Of a DNA stretch of 64,000 bases, positions 14,063 to 23,487 are shown one piece after another. Position numbers and translations under genes: made by a program. Each line of letters opens with the position of its first letter. Position 1 is the first letter of the stretch. The notes beneath the pieces were generated by a model. It did not search any database, was not told the DNA's origin, and saw only the letters and a program-made list of their open reading frames with translations. This DNA comes from an uncultured Hyphomicrobiales bacterium (lineage in GTDB: Bacteria; Pseudomonadota; Alphaproteobacteria; Rhizobiales; Devosiaceae): the NCBI GenBank assembly GCA_903828145.1, contig CAIKKY010000019.1:1-64000 (forward strand), written 5' to 3'.

Positions 14063-14290
14063 ATGGCCAAGAAGAATGTTGAGGCAAAGGGCGCCGACCA
14101 CACTGCCGGTTTGCGCGGTCAGACGCCGGATGAGCTGAAGGACGCGCTCCTTTCGCTCAAGAAGGAACAGTTCAACCTGCGTTTCCAGCGTGCTACCCAG
14201 CAGCTCGAAAAGACAGGCCGTGTCCGCGAGGTCCGTCGCGAAATCGCGCGGGTCAAGACCATCCTGGGCGAAAAGGCCCAGGCCAAGTAA
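14063..14290 (+). CDS. rpmC: 50S ribosomal protein L29
   Basis: A 75-residue helical-hairpin protein near the tunnel exit. The ATG at 14063 ([10 protein letters not shown]) is preferred over the TTG at 14054 inside rplP. The signature [22 protein letters not shown] is clear. The N-terminus is about ten residues longer than in E. coli. rpsQ starts 10 bases after the stop. Confidence 0.95.
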   Translation: MAKKNVEAKGADHTAGLRGQTPDELKDALLSLKKEQFNLRFQRATQQLEKTGRVREVRREIARVKTILGEKAQAK

Positions 14291-14300
14291 GGAGAGAACG

Positions 14301-14534
14301 ATGCCCAAGCGCGTGTTGCAGGGGACCGTGGTCTCCGACGCCAATGATAAGACCGTGGTGGTGCGGGTTGACCGCGCCTTCACCCACCCGGTGATGAAGA
14401 AGACCGTCCGTCGGTCCAAGAAGTACCACGCCCACGATGAGGCCAATGTGGCCAAGATCGGGGATGTGGTGCGGATTGAGGAATCGGCGCCGATCTCGAA
14501 GAACAAACGCTGGGTCCTGGTCCCCAACGCTTAA
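14301..14534 (+). CDS. rpsQ: 30S ribosomal protein S17
   Basis: A 77-residue OB-fold primary binder of 16S rRNA. The ATG at 14301 is preceded by AAGGAGAG. The frame opens further upstream inside rpmC, but only this start gives the canonical [13 protein letters not shown]. Motifs KTVVVRVDR and KKYHAHDE are present. A 58-base gap without evident signals separates it from rplN. Confidence 0.97.
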   Translation: MPKRVLQGTVVSDANDKTVVVRVDRAFTHPVMKKTVRRSKKYHAHDEANVAKIGDVVRIEESAPISKNKRWVLVPNA

Positions 14535-14592
14535 CCATGTATTAGGGCTCGCCGCGTAGGCAGACCCCGAACTTTGAAAAAGGCATCAAGCC

Positions 14593-14961
14593 ATGATCCA
14601 GATGCAGTCCAATCTCGATGTCGCCGACAACTCTGGCGCGCGTCGTGTCATGTGCATCAAGGTGCTGGGCGGTTCGCACCGCAAATACGCCTCGGTGGGT
14701 GACATCATCGTGGTGTCAGTCAAGGACGCCATTCCGCGCGGCCGTGTTAAAAAGGGCCAGGTGATGAAGGCCGTCGTCGTGCGTACCGCTTCGCCGGTGC
14801 GCCGGACCGATGGCAGCATCATCCGCTTTGACCGCAATGCGGCGGTGCTCATCAATAGTCAGCAGGAGCCGATTGGCACCCGCATTTTTGGGCCTGTGCC
14901 GCGCGAGCTGCGCTCCAAGAATCACATGAAGATCATTTCGCTCGCGCCGGAGGTGCTGTGA
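14593..14961 (+). CDS. rplN: 50S ribosomal protein L14
   Basis: A 122-residue beta-barrel protein at the subunit interface that forms bridges with 16S rRNA. It begins [17 protein letters not shown] and contains [19 protein letters not shown]. It opens the gene order equivalent to the E. coli spc operon. No promoter is visible in front of it, so it probably continues the S10 transcript. Its stop overlaps the rplX start (TGATG). Confidence 0.98.
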   Translation: MIQMQSNLDVADNSGARRVMCIKVLGGSHRKYASVGDIIVVSVKDAIPRGRVKKGQVMKAVVVRTASPVRRTDGSIIRFDRNAAVLINSQQEPIGTRIFGPVPRELRSKNHMKIISLAPEVL

Positions 14962-15275
14962 TGGCGGCAAAGATCAAGAAGGGCGACCGCGTCGTCGTTC
15001 TCACCGGCAAGGACAAGGGCAAGAGCGGGCAGGTGCTGTCCGTCATTCCCGAAGAGACCCGCGCAGTTGTGCAGGGCCTCAACCTTGTGCGCCGGCATAC
15101 CAAGCAGTCGGCCAGCCAGGATGCGGGGATCTATACCCGTGAGGCTCCGATCCATTTGTCGAACCTCGCGGTGGCTGATGCCAATGGCAAGCCGAGCCGC
15201 GTCGGGTTCAAGATCAATGCAGACGGGACCAAGGTCCGCGTCGCCAAGACGACCGGAGATGTGATCGATGGCTGA
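14961..15275 (+). CDS. rplX: 50S ribosomal protein L24
   Basis: A 104-residue assembly initiator with a KOW motif ([20 protein letters not shown]). The ATG at 14961 overlaps the rplN stop and has GGAGGTG upstream; the GTG at 14958 is less likely. The last 8 bases overlap rplE. Confidence 0.97.
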   Translation: MAAKIKKGDRVVVLTGKDKGKSGQVLSVIPEETRAVVQGLNLVRRHTKQSASQDAGIYTREAPIHLSNLAVADANGKPSRVGFKINADGTKVRVAKTTGDVIDG

Positions 15276-15822
15276 GACTTACATCCCGCGTCTTCGGACG
15301 CAGTACGAAGAGACGATCAAGCCGAACCTGATCAAGGAATTTGGCTACAAGAACGTCATGCAGGCGCCGAAGCTCGATAAGATCGTGCTGAACATGGGCG
15401 TCGGCGAGGCCGTGAACGACACCAAGAAGGTGAAGACCGCGGCGGCTGACCTTGAAAAGATCGCTGGCCAGAAGCCCGTCATTACGCATGCCCGCAAGTC
15501 GATCGCCGGCTTCAAGGTGCGTGAAGAGATGCCGCTCGGTGTGAAGGTGACCCTTCGCCAGGTGCGCATGTACGAATTCCTCGATCGGCTCGTGAATATC
15601 GCGCTGCCGCGTGTTCGCGATTTCCGGGGCCTGAACCCGAATTCGTTCGACGGCCGTGGCAACTATGCCATGGGCATCAAGGAACACATCATTTTCCCCG
15701 AGATCAACTTCGATCAGATCGATCAGGTCTGGGGTATGGATATCATCGTGTGTACCACGGCGAATACTGACGACGAGGCGCGCGCGCTGCTGCGTGCTTT
15801 CAATTTCCCCTTCCGGCAGTAA
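15268..15822 (+). CDS. rplE: 50S ribosomal protein L5
   Basis: A 184-residue central-protuberance protein that binds 5S rRNA. Conserved blocks are [41 protein letters not shown] and the [24 protein letters not shown] segment. It overlaps rplX by 8 bases, with CGGAGA inside rplX as the ribosome site. Confidence 0.98.
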   Translation: MAETYIPRLRTQYEETIKPNLIKEFGYKNVMQAPKLDKIVLNMGVGEAVNDTKKVKTAAADLEKIAGQKPVITHARKSIAGFKVREEMPLGVKVTLRQVRMYEFLDRLVNIALPRVRDFRGLNPNSFDGRGNYAMGIKEHIIFPEINFDQIDQVWGMDIIVCTTANTDDEARALLRAFNFPFRQ

Positions 15823-15843
15823 CGGAAGAGAGAAGGACGAGAC

Positions 15844-16149
15844 ATGGCCAAGACCAGCTCTATCGAAAAGAATAATCGCCGCAAGAAGCTCTCGGCGCAG
15901 CACGCTCCGAAGCGCGCCAAGCTCAAGGCGATCATCATGAACCAGGCGCTGCCGCTTGAAGAGCGCTTTGCCGCTCAGCTCAAGCTGACTGCACTGCCGC
16001 GCAACAGCGCCGAGACCCGTGTGCACAACCGCTGCGAGCTCACCGGCCGCCCGCGCGCTTATTATCGCAAGCTCAAGCTGAGCCGTATTGCGCTGCGTGA
16101 GCTGGGCAATTTCGGGCTCATCCCGGGCCTTGTGAAGTCGAGCTGGTAA
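15844..16149 (+). CDS. rpsN: 30S ribosomal protein S14 (zinc-independent form)
   Basis: A 101-residue head protein. It is the long form without the CxxC...CxxC zinc motif: the usual cysteine positions read [13 protein letters not shown] with only one cysteine. It is therefore not expected to depend on zinc supply. GAAGGACGA precedes the ATG. It follows rplE by 21 bases and precedes rpsH by 12. Confidence 0.97.
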   Translation: MAKTSSIEKNNRRKKLSAQHAPKRAKLKAIIMNQALPLEERFAAQLKLTALPRNSAETRVHNRCELTGRPRAYYRKLKLSRIALRELGNFGLIPGLVKSSW

Positions 16150-16161
16150 GGAGACGCGAGA

Positions 16162-16560
16162 ATGTCTATCAGCGATCCCATCGGCGACATGCTGACCCGT
16201 ATCCGCAACGCACAGCTTCGGCGTCGTGACGTTGTGTCCACTCCGGCCTCGACCCTGCGTGGTCGTGTGCTTGACGTGCTGCAGTCGGAAGGCTTCATCC
16301 GGGGCTATTCCGAAAGCACGCTGGATAACGGCGTTCCGCAGTTCGAGATTGAACTGAAGTATTCCGACAGCCAGCCGGTGATCCGGACGATCGAACGTGT
16401 TTCGCGTCCTGGCCGCCGTGTCTATGCGTCGGTAAAGAACATCCCGTCGGTTGCGAATGGTCTTGGTGTGTCGATCCTGTCGACTCCCAAGGGCGTGATG
16501 GCGGACCATGAAGCCAAGGCACAGAACTTGGGTGGCGAGGTACTCTGCCGCGTGTTCTAA
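16162..16560 (+). CDS. rpsH: 30S ribosomal protein S8
   Basis: A 132-residue primary binder of the central domain of 16S rRNA and, in E. coli, the spc-operon repressor. It begins [18 protein letters not shown] and ends GGEVLCRVF as in the family. AAGGAG precedes the ATG. A small GGGC/GCCC hairpin lies directly after its stop (16561-16571). An E. coli-like S8 target near rplE was not recognised. Confidence 0.97.
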   Translation: MSISDPIGDMLTRIRNAQLRRRDVVSTPASTLRGRVLDVLQSEGFIRGYSESTLDNGVPQFEIELKYSDSQPVIRTIERVSRPGRRVYASVKNIPSVANGLGVSILSTPKGVMADHEAKAQNLGGEVLCRVF

Positions 16561-16616
16561 GGGCTTTGCCCCTGAGCACGTCGGTGTGACGATGACTCCG
16601 AAGGAAGTTAAGTAGA

Positions 16617-17150
16617 ATGTCCCGTACAGGCAAAAAGCCGATCGCTCCGGTCAGTGGCGTTAACGTCACGATCAGCGATCGCATGGTCTCCGTGAAGGGG
16701 CCGAAGGGCGAGCTGGGGCTCACCCTCATGGATGTGGTGAATGCCACCCAGACCGATGCCGGCATCGTCATCGAGCCCGCGAACGACACCAAGGAGGCTC
16801 GCGCCGCCTGGGGGACGACCCGTGCGCTGATCAACAATATGGTCATCGGCGTGAAGGATGGCTTCGAGAAGAAGCTGCAGATCCAGGGCGTGGGTTACCG
16901 CGCTGCCATGCAGGGCAAGGATCTCAAGCTGTCGCTCGGCTTTTCGCACGAAGTGATTTTCCAGACGCCTGAGGGCATCACCATTGCTGCGCCGACGCAG
17001 ACCGAAGTGGTGATCACCGGCGTTGACAAGCAGGCCGTTGGCCAGGTTGCGGCGAATATCCGCGGCTATCGTCCGCCGGAGCCCTATAAGGGCAAGGGTG
17101 TGCGGTATGTGGGTGAGTACATTGCCCGCAAAGAAGGCAAGAAGAAGTAA
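16617..17150 (+). CDS. rplF: 50S ribosomal protein L6
   Basis: A 177-residue, two-domain protein near the sarcin-ricin loop. It begins [15 protein letters not shown], has the [20 protein letters not shown] segment, and ends with [34 protein letters not shown] precedes the ATG. The 56-base gap after rpsH is among the longer ones in this cluster. Confidence 0.98.
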   Translation: MSRTGKKPIAPVSGVNVTISDRMVSVKGPKGELGLTLMDVVNATQTDAGIVIEPANDTKEARAAWGTTRALINNMVIGVKDGFEKKLQIQGVGYRAAMQGKDLKLSLGFSHEVIFQTPEGITIAAPTQTEVVITGVDKQAVGQVAANIRGYRPPEPYKGKGVRYVGEYIARKEGKKK

Positions 17151-17162
17151 GGAGCGCACGAG

Positions 17163-17525
17163 ATGCACATCAGCCTCAAAGGTGCGGAACGCCGCAAGGC
17201 GCGCGTGCGCAAGTCGCTCAAGGCCAATGCCAATGGCCGGCCGCGTCTCAGCGTGTTCCGCTCGGACAAGAATATTTACGCCCAGATCATCGACGATGCG
17301 ACGGGCCGCACGCTGGCGGCCGCATCCTCGATCGACAAGGATGTGAAGGCGAAGCTCAAGAGTGGCTCGACTGCGGAAGCAGCGGCTGTCGTGGGCAAAC
17401 TGATCGCCGAACGCGGGATCGCCGCGAAGGTGAAGGACGTCGTGTTCGATCGCGGCGCCTATCTCTACCATGGCCGTGTCAAGGCCCTGGGGGACGCGGC
17501 GCGCGAAGGCGGCCTCAATTTCTGA
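17163..17525 (+). CDS. rplR: 50S ribosomal protein L18
   Basis: A 120-residue 5S rRNA-binding protein of the central protuberance. Conserved [20 protein letters not shown] and the C-terminal [26 protein letters not shown] are present. AAGGAG precedes the ATG. It lies 12 bases after rplF and 22 bases before rpsE. Confidence 0.98.
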   Translation: MHISLKGAERRKARVRKSLKANANGRPRLSVFRSDKNIYAQIIDDATGRTLAAASSIDKDVKAKLKSGSTAEAAAVVGKLIAERGIAAKVKDVVFDRGAYLYHGRVKALGDAAREGGLNF

Positions 17526-17547
17526 TCGGGCGACAAAGGAACACAAG

Positions 17548-18075
17548 ATGAAAGACGTTCAGGAACGCGATAGCGAGTTTGTCGACCGGCTGGTGCATAT
17601 CAACCGCGTTGCCAAAGTGGTGAAGGGTGGCCGTCGTTTCGGCTTTGCCGCTCTCGTCGTGGTCGGCGACCAGAAGGGCCGCGTCGGCTTCGGTCATGGT
17701 AAGGCGCGTGAAGTGCCCGAAGCCATCCGCAAGGCGACCGAGCAGGCCAAGCGCCAGATGATCCGGGTGCCGCTGCGTGAAGCGCGGACGCTGCATCACG
17801 ATGTGATCGGTCACCACGGTGCTGGTCGCGTGATCCTCCGCGCCGCCGTCCCGGGTACCGGCATCATTGCCGGCGGTCCGATGCGTGCGGTGTTCGAGAC
17901 CCTCGGGATCAACGACATCGTGGCCAAGTCGCAGGGCTCGGCCAATCCGTACAACATGGTGCGGGCCACGTTCGATGCGCTGAAGCGCGTGGACAGCCCC
18001 CGTTCCGTCGCCGCCCGTCGCGGCCTCAAGGTTTCCGACCTTCAGGCCCGCCGTGGCGAGACCGCCGAAGCCTGA
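17548..18075 (+). CDS. rpsE: 30S ribosomal protein S5
   Basis: A 175-residue protein of the decoding-fidelity (ram) region. The start at ATG 17548 ([11 protein letters not shown]) has AAAGGA upstream. The open frame extending into rplR is not used. The double-stranded RNA-binding segment [19 protein letters not shown] and the [16 protein letters not shown] signature are intact. The spectinomycin-relevant loop shows no obvious change. Confidence 0.97.
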   Translation: MKDVQERDSEFVDRLVHINRVAKVVKGGRRFGFAALVVVGDQKGRVGFGHGKAREVPEAIRKATEQAKRQMIRVPLREARTLHHDVIGHHGAGRVILRAAVPGTGIIAGGPMRAVFETLGINDIVAKSQGSANPYNMVRATFDALKRVDSPRSVAARRGLKVSDLQARRGETAEA

Positions 18076-18095
18076 TCGGGCGAGGGGAGCTTAAT

Positions 18096-18284
18096 ATGGC
18101 CGACAAGACCGTCACTATCGAGCAGATCGCTAGCCCTTCCCGCCGTCCGGCGGACCAGCGGGCAACGCTGATTGGGCTCGGTCTCAACAAGATGCGCAAG
18201 CAGTCGACCCTCAAGGATACGCCGGAAGTGCGGGGCATGATCAACAAGCTCCCGCATCTCGTGCGTGTCGTTGCAGAGAAGTAA
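18096..18284 (+). CDS. rpmD: 50S ribosomal protein L30
   Basis: A 62-residue protein with the family signature [18 protein letters not shown]. It lies in its standard place between rpsE and rplO, with a strong GAGGGGAG ribosome site. Archaeal and eukaryotic counterparts are longer; this is the short bacterial form. Confidence 0.97.
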   Translation: MADKTVTIEQIASPSRRPADQRATLIGLGLNKMRKQSTLKDTPEVRGMINKLPHLVRVVAEK

Positions 18285-18299
18285 GGTTAGGGCAGCAAC

Positions 18300-18776
18300 A
18301 TGACCCGTTTGAACGAACTGCGCGATAATCCCGGCGCGAACAAGAAGCGCGTCCGCGTTGGCCGTGGTATCGGCTCGGGCGTCGGCAAGACCGGCGGCCG
18401 TGGCGGCAAAGGCCAGACGGCACGCTCGGGCGTGGCCATCAACGGCTTCGAAGGCGGTCAGATGCCGCTCCACATGCGTATGCCGAAGCGTGGCTTCAAT
18501 GCGCTCGATCCCAAGAAGTTCAATGAACTTCGTCTGGATCGGCTGCAGGCCTATATCGACAGCGGCAAGCTCGACGCTAAGGCGGTTGTCGATGCCGATG
18601 CGCTTGTGAAGGCCGGTGTGATCCGTCGCAAGCTCGATGGCGTGCGGCTGATCGGCGGCGCCGGTTTCACCGCCAAGAAAGTCACTTTCAAGGTGGATTA
18701 TGCCACCAAGGGTGCCACGGCAGCTATTGAAGCGGCGGGCGGCAAGCTCGATCTTCCGCAGGCGGCAGACGCCTAA
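18300..18776 (+). CDS. rplO: 50S ribosomal protein L15
   Basis: A 158-residue late-assembly protein. The glycine- and arginine-rich N-terminal region ([21 protein letters not shown]) threads into 23S rRNA. The [18 protein letters not shown] motif is clear. It is followed after 35 bases by secY. Confidence 0.98.
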   Translation: MTRLNELRDNPGANKKRVRVGRGIGSGVGKTGGRGGKGQTARSGVAINGFEGGQMPLHMRMPKRGFNALDPKKFNELRLDRLQAYIDSGKLDAKAVVDADALVKAGVIRRKLDGVRLIGGAGFTAKKVTFKVDYATKGATAAIEAAGGKLDLPQAADA

Positions 18777-18811
18777 GGGCGTCTACCTTTATTCAGCCTT
18801 AGGGAGCCATT

Positions 18812-20149
18812 ATGGCGTCTGCAGCCGAACAACTGGCTAGAAACCTTAATTTTGGGACGTTCGCCAAGGCGAAAGCCCTGCAACAGCGCATCTGGTTCAC
18901 TCTGGGTGCGCTGCTTGTCTATCGGCTGGGGACTTATATTCCCGTGCCGGGCATTGATCCCGAAGTGTTCCGCAAGAGCTTTGAGCAGGGTGCTGCCCAG
19001 GGCATTTTCGGCATGTTCGATCTGTTCGCCGGCGGTGCAGTGCAGCGTATGGCGATTTTCGCGCTGAACCTGATTCCCTATATTACCGCCTCCATCGTTG
19101 TGCAGGTGATCTCGACGGCCTCGCCGCGCCTTGAGGCGCTGCGTAAGGAAGGCGAGAGCGGGCGCAGGAAGCTCAATCAATATACCCGCTACCTCGCCGT
19201 CGCATTCTGCGTGGTGCAGGCTTATGGCATTGCTATGGGTCTTGAGGGAAGCCAGGGTGTGGTGTTGAATCCGGGCTGGTTCTTCCGCGTTTCGACCGTG
19301 ATAACGCTGGTCGGCGGCACCATGTTCATGATCTGGCTGGGTGAGCAGATCACCTCGCGTGGTGTGGGCAATGGTATTTCGCTCATCATCTTCTCGGGCA
19401 TTGTGGCCAACCTGCCGAGCACAATTGTGCAGACGCTGGAACTCAGCCGCACCGGGGCCCTGGCCACCGGGTGGCTCGTGGGCATCATCGCCATCGCCAT
19501 TGTGGTGATCGCCATCATCGTGTTCTTCGAACGCGCCCAGCGCCGGCTGCTGATCCAGTATCCAAAGCGCCAGGTCGGGAACAAGATGTTCCAGGGCGAC
19601 ACGTCGCATCTGCCGCTGAAGCTGAATACCGCGGGCGTCATCCCGGTGATTTTTGGCTCGTCGCTGCTGCTGCTGCCGGCCACCATTGCGTCGTTTGCCG
19701 CGCAGGGCGATGCCCCGCAGTGGCTGCAGGTGATGGCGGCGCTCCTGGGTCGCGGTCAGCCGCTTTATCTGGTGCTGTTTGCGGTCTTCATCATCTTCTT
19801 TGCGTTCTTCTACACCTCGATCGTGTTCAACCCGACCGAGACGGCTGACAACCTGAAGCGGTCGGGCGGCTTCATTCCGGGTATCCGCCCGGGCGAACGT
19901 ACCGCGCAGCACATTGATTATGTGCTGACGCGCATCACGGTGGTTGGGGCTCTGTACCTCACGTTTGTGGCGCTCATTCCTGAGCTGATCCACAGCCAGC
20001 TCAATGTCAGCCAATTCATCGGCGGCACGTCGCTGCTCATTCTGGTGACGGTGACGCTGGATACGGTGACGCAGATCCAGAGCCATCTGGTGGCGCAGCA
20101 GTACGAAGGACTTGTGAAGCGGTCGAGGCTGGGGGCACGGCGCAAATGA
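18812..20149 (+). CDS. secY: Preprotein translocase subunit SecY
   Basis: A 445-residue inner-membrane channel of the Sec translocon, with about ten hydrophobic segments. Signatures are the N-terminal RIWFTLGALLVYRLGTYIPVPG, the plug-like GGAVQRMAIFALNLIPYITASI region, and the cytoplasmic loop FNPTETADNLKRSGGFIPGIRPGERT. AGGGAG precedes the ATG. It overlaps adk by 4 bases. infA, map and rpmJ, which follow secY in some other bacteria, are absent here. Confidence 0.98.
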   Translation: MASAAEQLARNLNFGTFAKAKALQQRIWFTLGALLVYRLGTYIPVPGIDPEVFRKSFEQGAAQGIFGMFDLFAGGAVQRMAIFALNLIPYITASIVVQVISTASPRLEALRKEGESGRRKLNQYTRYLAVAFCVVQAYGIAMGLEGSQGVVLNPGWFFRVSTVITLVGGTMFMIWLGEQITSRGVGNGISLIIFSGIVANLPSTIVQTLELSRTGALATGWLVGIIAIAIVVIAIIVFFERAQRRLLIQYPKRQVGNKMFQGDTSHLPLKLNTAGVIPVIFGSSLLLLPATIASFAAQGDAPQWLQVMAALLGRGQPLYLVLFAVFIIFFAFFYTSIVFNPTETADNLKRSGGFIPGIRPGERTAQHIDYVLTRITVVGALYLTFVALIPELIHSQLNVSQFIGGTSLLILVTVTLDTVTQIQSHLVAQQYEGLVKRSRLGARRK

Positions 20150-20715
20150 GGCTGATCCTTCTGGGGCCGCCGGGAGCGGGTAAGGGTACGCAGGCGAAGA
20201 TTCTGATCGACGCTTTCGGTATTCCGCAGCTCTCGACGGGTGATATTCTCCGCTCGGCGATTGCGGCCAAGACCCCGATGGGGCTCGCGGCCAAAGAGAT
20301 CATGGACCGTGGCGACCTTGTTTCCGACGAGATCGTCAATGGGATTGTGTCCGAGCGGCTGGACCAGGACGATTGCCGGGCCGGTTTTGTGCTCGATGGC
20401 TTTCCGCGCACCATTCCGCAGGCGGAAGCCCTCGATACGATGCTGAAGACCAAGGGTATGGCGCTTGATGCCGTGCTTGAGCTGACGGCCGACCCGGATG
20501 TGCTCGTGGGGCGGATCGCCAAGCGGGCCAAAGAATCCGGTGCCGTGCGCGCCGATGATAATGAAGACGTGCTGCGCAATCGGCTGGCGGTGTACCGCGA
20601 GCAGACCGCGCCGCTGGTCAGCTACTATCGGGGCAAGGGCATGCTCAAGAGCGTCGATGGCACGCAGCCGGTTGATGTGGTGAGTGCCGCGATCCGGTCG
20701 GTTCTCGGCCGCTAG
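20146..20715 (+). CDS. adk: Adenylate kinase (short-LID form)
   Basis: A 189-residue enzyme converting AMP + ATP to 2 ADP. The P-loop is GPPGAGKGTQ (7-16). STGDILRSA and DGFPRTIPQAE are the AMP-binding motifs. The LID is the short type without the extended domain, common in alphaproteobacteria. The start overlaps the secY stop (ATGA), so it is coupled to the end of the spc block. Confidence 0.97.
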   Translation: MRLILLGPPGAGKGTQAKILIDAFGIPQLSTGDILRSAIAAKTPMGLAAKEIMDRGDLVSDEIVNGIVSERLDQDDCRAGFVLDGFPRTIPQAEALDTMLKTKGMALDAVLELTADPDVLVGRIAKRAKESGAVRADDNEDVLRNRLAVYREQTAPLVSYYRGKGMLKSVDGTQPVDVVSAAIRSVLGR

Positions 20716-20748
20716 AGGACGAGGGGCCGCCTGGCCCGAGTGATATGC

Positions 20749-20768
20749 GGGCAGGGGAGACCCTGCCT
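20749..20768 (+). promoter_or_regulatory. GC hairpin after adk
   Basis: GGCAGGG (20750-20756) and CCCTGCC (20761-20767) pair around a GAGA tetraloop, with a possible G-U pair outside. There is no U-run. It lies between the end of the spc block and the rpsM promoter and may slow or mark the end of the upstream transcript. Confidence 0.4.
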
Positions 20769-20797
20769 CGAAAAGACATGAGGGTCCGATTGGCCGG

Positions 20798-20826
20798 TTG
20801 ACACCGGACACCCGGAGCCTTAGAAC
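20798..20826 (+). promoter_or_regulatory. Promoter of rpsM-rpsK-rpoA-rplQ
   Basis: A perfect TTGACA (20798-20803) is followed by 17 bases and TAGAAC (20821-20826, 4 of 6 to consensus). The gap between adk and rpsM is 234 bases, unusually long for this cluster. A separate alpha-operon promoter with a leader of roughly 115 bases fits that gap. Confidence 0.7.
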
Positions 20827-20912
20827 CGCGCCAGTCTCATGGATAAACGGGCTGGATTCGGTTCCTCAATTGAGTGAGGGGGCGGAGTCCGGTCCCTTGT
20901 TGTTATCAAACG

Positions 20913-20931
20913 GGTCGGGGGTTCCCCGACC
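20913..20931 (+). promoter_or_regulatory. Hairpin just upstream of the rpsM ribosome site
   Basis: GGTCGGGG (20913-20920) and CCCCGACC (20924-20931) form an 8-bp stem with a 3-base loop, ending a few bases before AAAGGAG of rpsM. It could limit access to the ribosome site. The E. coli alpha operon is regulated by S4 near this place, but rpsD is not in this cluster and no pseudoknot was recognised. Confidence 0.45.
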
Positions 20932-20949
20932 GACCAAAGGAGAGCGGAC

Positions 20950-21318
20950 GTGGCTCGTATTGCTGGCGTCAATATCCCAACCAACAAGCGCGTGGTCATC
21001 GCGCTTCAGTACATCCATGGGATCGGCGACAAGTTCGCCAAGGATATCTGCTCGAAGGTGGGTATTCCGGTCGAGCGCCGTGTCAATGAATTGACCGACG
21101 CTGAAGTCATTCAGATCCGTGAAACCATCGATCGCGATTATGTTGTCGAGGGTGATCTTCGCCGCAGTGTGGCGATGAACATCAAGCGCCTGATGGATCT
21201 CGGTAATTACCGGGGCCTGCGCCACCGCAAGGGCCTGCCGGTCCGTGGTCAGCGGACCCACACCAATGCGCGGACCCGCAAGGGCCCGGCTAAGCCGATC
21301 GCCGGCAAGAAGAAGTAA
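20950..21318 (+). CDS. rpsM: 30S ribosomal protein S13 (GTG start)
   Basis: A 122-residue head protein contacting the P-site tRNA and the 50S subunit. The start is GTG at 20950, giving [15 protein letters not shown], with AAAGGAG upstream. No in-frame ATG gives a full protein. The C-terminus [28 protein letters not shown] is typical. It is first in the alpha operon. A hairpin overlaps its stop codon. Confidence 0.97.
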   Translation: MARIAGVNIPTNKRVVIALQYIHGIGDKFAKDICSKVGIPVERRVNELTDAEVIQIRETIDRDYVVEGDLRRSVAMNIKRLMDLGNYRGLRHRKGLPVRGQRTHTNARTRKGPAKPIAGKKK

Positions 21319-21337
21319 GGCGCATTCGCTGCGCCTT
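21317..21337 (+). promoter_or_regulatory. Hairpin overlapping the rpsM stop
   Basis: AAGGCGCA (21317-21324) and TGCGCCTT (21330-21337) pair perfectly around TTCGC. It begins within the rpsM TAA and has no following U-run. It is a likely mRNA stabiliser or pause element within the alpha operon. Confidence 0.4.
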
Positions 21338-21389
21338 GGATGTAGCCGCTGGTATTACGGCGGCGTCGATATCGGATTGAGGAAACAAA

Positions 21390-21782
21390 TTGGCTAAAGC
21401 TGAAGTCGCGCGCGTTCGTCGTAAAGAACGCAAGAATATCACCAACGGTGTCGCGCATGTGAATGCGTCGTTCAACAACACCATGGTGACCATCACCGAC
21501 GTGCAGGGCAACACGATTTCGTGGTCCAGCTCGGGTGTCATGGGTTTCAAGGGCTCGCGCAAGTCCACTCCCTACGCTGCCCAGGTCGCTGCTGAAGACG
21601 CTGCCCGCAAGGCCCAGGAACATGGCATGAAGACCCTTGAGGTCGAAGTCCGTGGTCCCGGTTCGGGGCGTGAATCGGCGCTGCGCGCGCTGCAGGCTGC
21701 CGGTTTCAACGTCACCAGCATCCGCGACGTTACCGCGATCCCGCATAATGGCTGCCGGCCGCGCAAGCGTCGCCGCGTCTAA
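21390..21782 (+). CDS. rpsK: 30S ribosomal protein S11 (TTG start)
   Basis: A 130-residue platform protein at the mRNA exit. The only start that gives the family N-terminus ([19 protein letters not shown]) is TTG at 21390, preceded by GAGGAAA. The conserved [16 protein letters not shown] and the C-terminal [14 protein letters not shown] are present. rpsD, which follows rpsK in E. coli, is absent; rpoA comes next. Confidence 0.96.
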   Translation: MAKAEVARVRRKERKNITNGVAHVNASFNNTMVTITDVQGNTISWSSSGVMGFKGSRKSTPYAAQVAAEDAARKAQEHGMKTLEVEVRGPGSGRESALRALQAAGFNVTSIRDVTAIPHNGCRPRKRRRV

Positions 21783-21800
21783 CGCCATCACGGTCGATCG

Positions 21801-21822
21801 CCCGGGGCGGGTTCGCCCCGGG
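21801..21822 (+). promoter_or_regulatory. Strong hairpin after rpsK
   Basis: CCCGGGGCG (21801-21809) and CGCCCCGGG (21814-21822) form a 9-bp stem with loop GGTT. It is followed by GACTAGGTTTCATT with no clean U-run. With the hairpin at 21845 it fills the 97-base rpsK-rpoA gap. Confidence 0.5.
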
Positions 21823-21844
21823 ACTAGGTTTCATTAGCGGATCA

Positions 21845-21864
21845 GGCGGTTTCGACCGCCCTTT
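21845..21864 (+). terminator. Terminator-like hairpin before rpoA
   Basis: GGCGGT (21845-21850) and ACCGCC (21855-21860) enclose a TTCG tetraloop and are followed by CTTTT. It resembles a weak intrinsic terminator or attenuator that could reduce read-through from rpsK into rpoA. It ends 15 bases before the rpoA start. Confidence 0.5.
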
Positions 21865-21879
21865 TGAAAGGACTGAACC

Positions 21880-22899
21880 GTGACCATCCAGCGGAACTGG
21901 CAGGAACTTATCAAGCCGACCAAACTGGACATTGTTTCGGACAGCGACAATGCCCGTGTGGCCTCGGTCGTCGCCGAGCCGCTAGAGCGCGGCTATGGCT
22001 TGACGCTCGGGAACTCGCTGCGGCGTGTGCTTCTGTCGTCGCTTCAGGGTGCGGCCGTTACCGCGATCCAGATCGATGGCATTCTGCACGAATTTTCGTC
22101 GCTGCCGGGTGTGCGCGAGGACATTACCGACCTCGTGCTCAATGTTAAGGAAATTGCGCTGAAGATGCAGGGCGAAGGCCCGAAGCGTCTGACGCTGACC
22201 AAGCAGGGCCCGGGCGCCGTGGTCGCTGGCGACATCAAGGTGTCGGGCGATATCGAAGTGTTGAACCCTGACCTGGTGATCTGCCATCTCGATGATGGCG
22301 CCGAGATCAACATGGAGTTCACGGTCAATACCGGCAAGGGCTATGTCCCGGCCGACAAGAACCGTCCTGACGATGCCCCGATTGGCTATATCCCGGTTGA
22401 TGCGCTGTTCTCCCCGGTGCGCCGCGTCTCCTACAAGGTGGATGCCACCCGTGCGGGCGAAAGCCTCGACAAGGACAAGCTGACGCTCACCATCGAGACC
22501 AATGGCGCGATCTCGCCGGATGACGCGGTGGCCTATGCCGCCCGCATCCTGCAGGACCAGTTGTCGGTGTTTGTGAACTTCGAAGAGCCCACCAAGGAGA
22601 AGGCCCAGGACAGCGTTCCTGAACTCGCCTTCAACCCGGCGCTGCTCAAGAAGGTCGACGAACTCGAGCTTTCGGTGCGTTCGGCCAATTGCCTCAAGAA
22701 CGATAACATCGTTTACATTGGCGACCTGATCCAGAAGACCGAAGCTGAAATGCTGCGGACACCGAATTTTGGTCGCAAGTCGCTCAACGAGATCAAGGAA
22801 GTTCTGGCACAGATGGGTCTGCATCTGGGCATGGACGTGCCGAACTGGCCGCCTGAGAACATTGACGATCTGGCCAAGCGCTACGAAGATCATTATTGA
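21880..22899 (+). CDS. rpoA: DNA-directed RNA polymerase subunit alpha (GTG start)
   Basis: A 339-residue assembly scaffold of RNA polymerase. The N-terminal domain ([28 protein letters not shown]) forms the dimer platform. The C-terminal domain (about 260-320, with [44 protein letters not shown]) binds UP elements and activators. The start is GTG at 21880 with AAAGGA upstream. It follows two hairpins, so its level may be set apart from that of the ribosomal proteins. Confidence 0.98.
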   Translation: MTIQRNWQELIKPTKLDIVSDSDNARVASVVAEPLERGYGLTLGNSLRRVLLSSLQGAAVTAIQIDGILHEFSSLPGVREDITDLVLNVKEIALKMQGEGPKRLTLTKQGPGAVVAGDIKVSGDIEVLNPDLVICHLDDGAEINMEFTVNTGKGYVPADKNRPDDAPIGYIPVDALFSPVRRVSYKVDATRAGESLDKDKLTLTIETNGAISPDDAVAYAARILQDQLSVFVNFEEPTKEKAQDSVPELAFNPALLKKVDELELSVRSANCLKNDNIVYIGDLIQKTEAEMLRTPNFGRKSLNEIKEVLAQMGLHLGMDVPNWPPENIDDLAKRYEDHY

Positions 22900-22952
22900 T
22901 CAGCGCCAACAATTGCCCGTCGTGAGACGCGCGGGCCTTAGGGAGTTTAAAA

Positions 22953-23381
22953 ATGCGCCACGGTAATACCAACCGTAAGCTCAACCGGACCTCGGCCCAT
23001 CGCAAGGCCATGTTTGCCAATATGTCGGCGGCCCTGATCAAGCACGAGCAGATCGTGACGACGCTGCCGAAGGCGAAGGAACTGCGTCCGATCGTCGAAA
23101 AGCTGATCACGCTGGGCAAGCGCGGCGACCTGCATGCCCGCCGCCAGGCGATTGCGCAGATGCGCGATGAGGTGCAGGTCCAGAAGCTGTTTGCCGTCAT
23201 CGGCGAACGCTACAAGGGTCGTAATGGCGGCTATACCCGCATCATGAAGGCCGGTTTCCGCTTTGGCGACAATGCGCCGATGGCGGTGATCGAGCTGGTT
23301 GACCGCGACGTCAATGCCAAGGGCCTCGATTCGGGCCCGGTTGAAGTGCGCGTTGAAGAAGACGAAGCCGCCGCGGCATAA
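22953..23381 (+). CDS. rplQ: 50S ribosomal protein L17
   Basis: A 142-residue protein, last of the alpha operon. It begins [24 protein letters not shown] and has the [20 protein letters not shown] block. The C-terminal extension ([17 protein letters not shown]) is acidic, as in related alphaproteobacteria. AGGGAG precedes the ATG, and a strong terminator follows 29 bases after the stop. Confidence 0.98.
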   Translation: MRHGNTNRKLNRTSAHRKAMFANMSAALIKHEQIVTTLPKAKELRPIVEKLITLGKRGDLHARRQAIAQMRDEVQVQKLFAVIGERYKGRNGGYTRIMKAGFRFGDNAPMAVIELVDRDVNAKGLDSGPVEVRVEEDEAAAA

Positions 23382-23410
23382 GCTTCGGCCCTTAGGGTGC
23401 TAAGTATTCA

Positions 23411-23436
23411 AAGGCGGCCTTCGGGCCGCCTTTTTC
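23411..23436 (+). terminator. Rho-independent terminator of the alpha operon
   Basis: GGCGGCC (23413-23419), loop TTCG, and GGCCGCC (23424-23430) are followed by TTTTTC. The stem is extended by AA/TT pairs. It closes the ribosomal-protein superoperon. Confidence 0.92.
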
Positions 23437-23487
23437 GTTGACCCGGTGCCCCCTCGTCCCGTCCCCTGAGGGGAGGAGAACAGGGTC

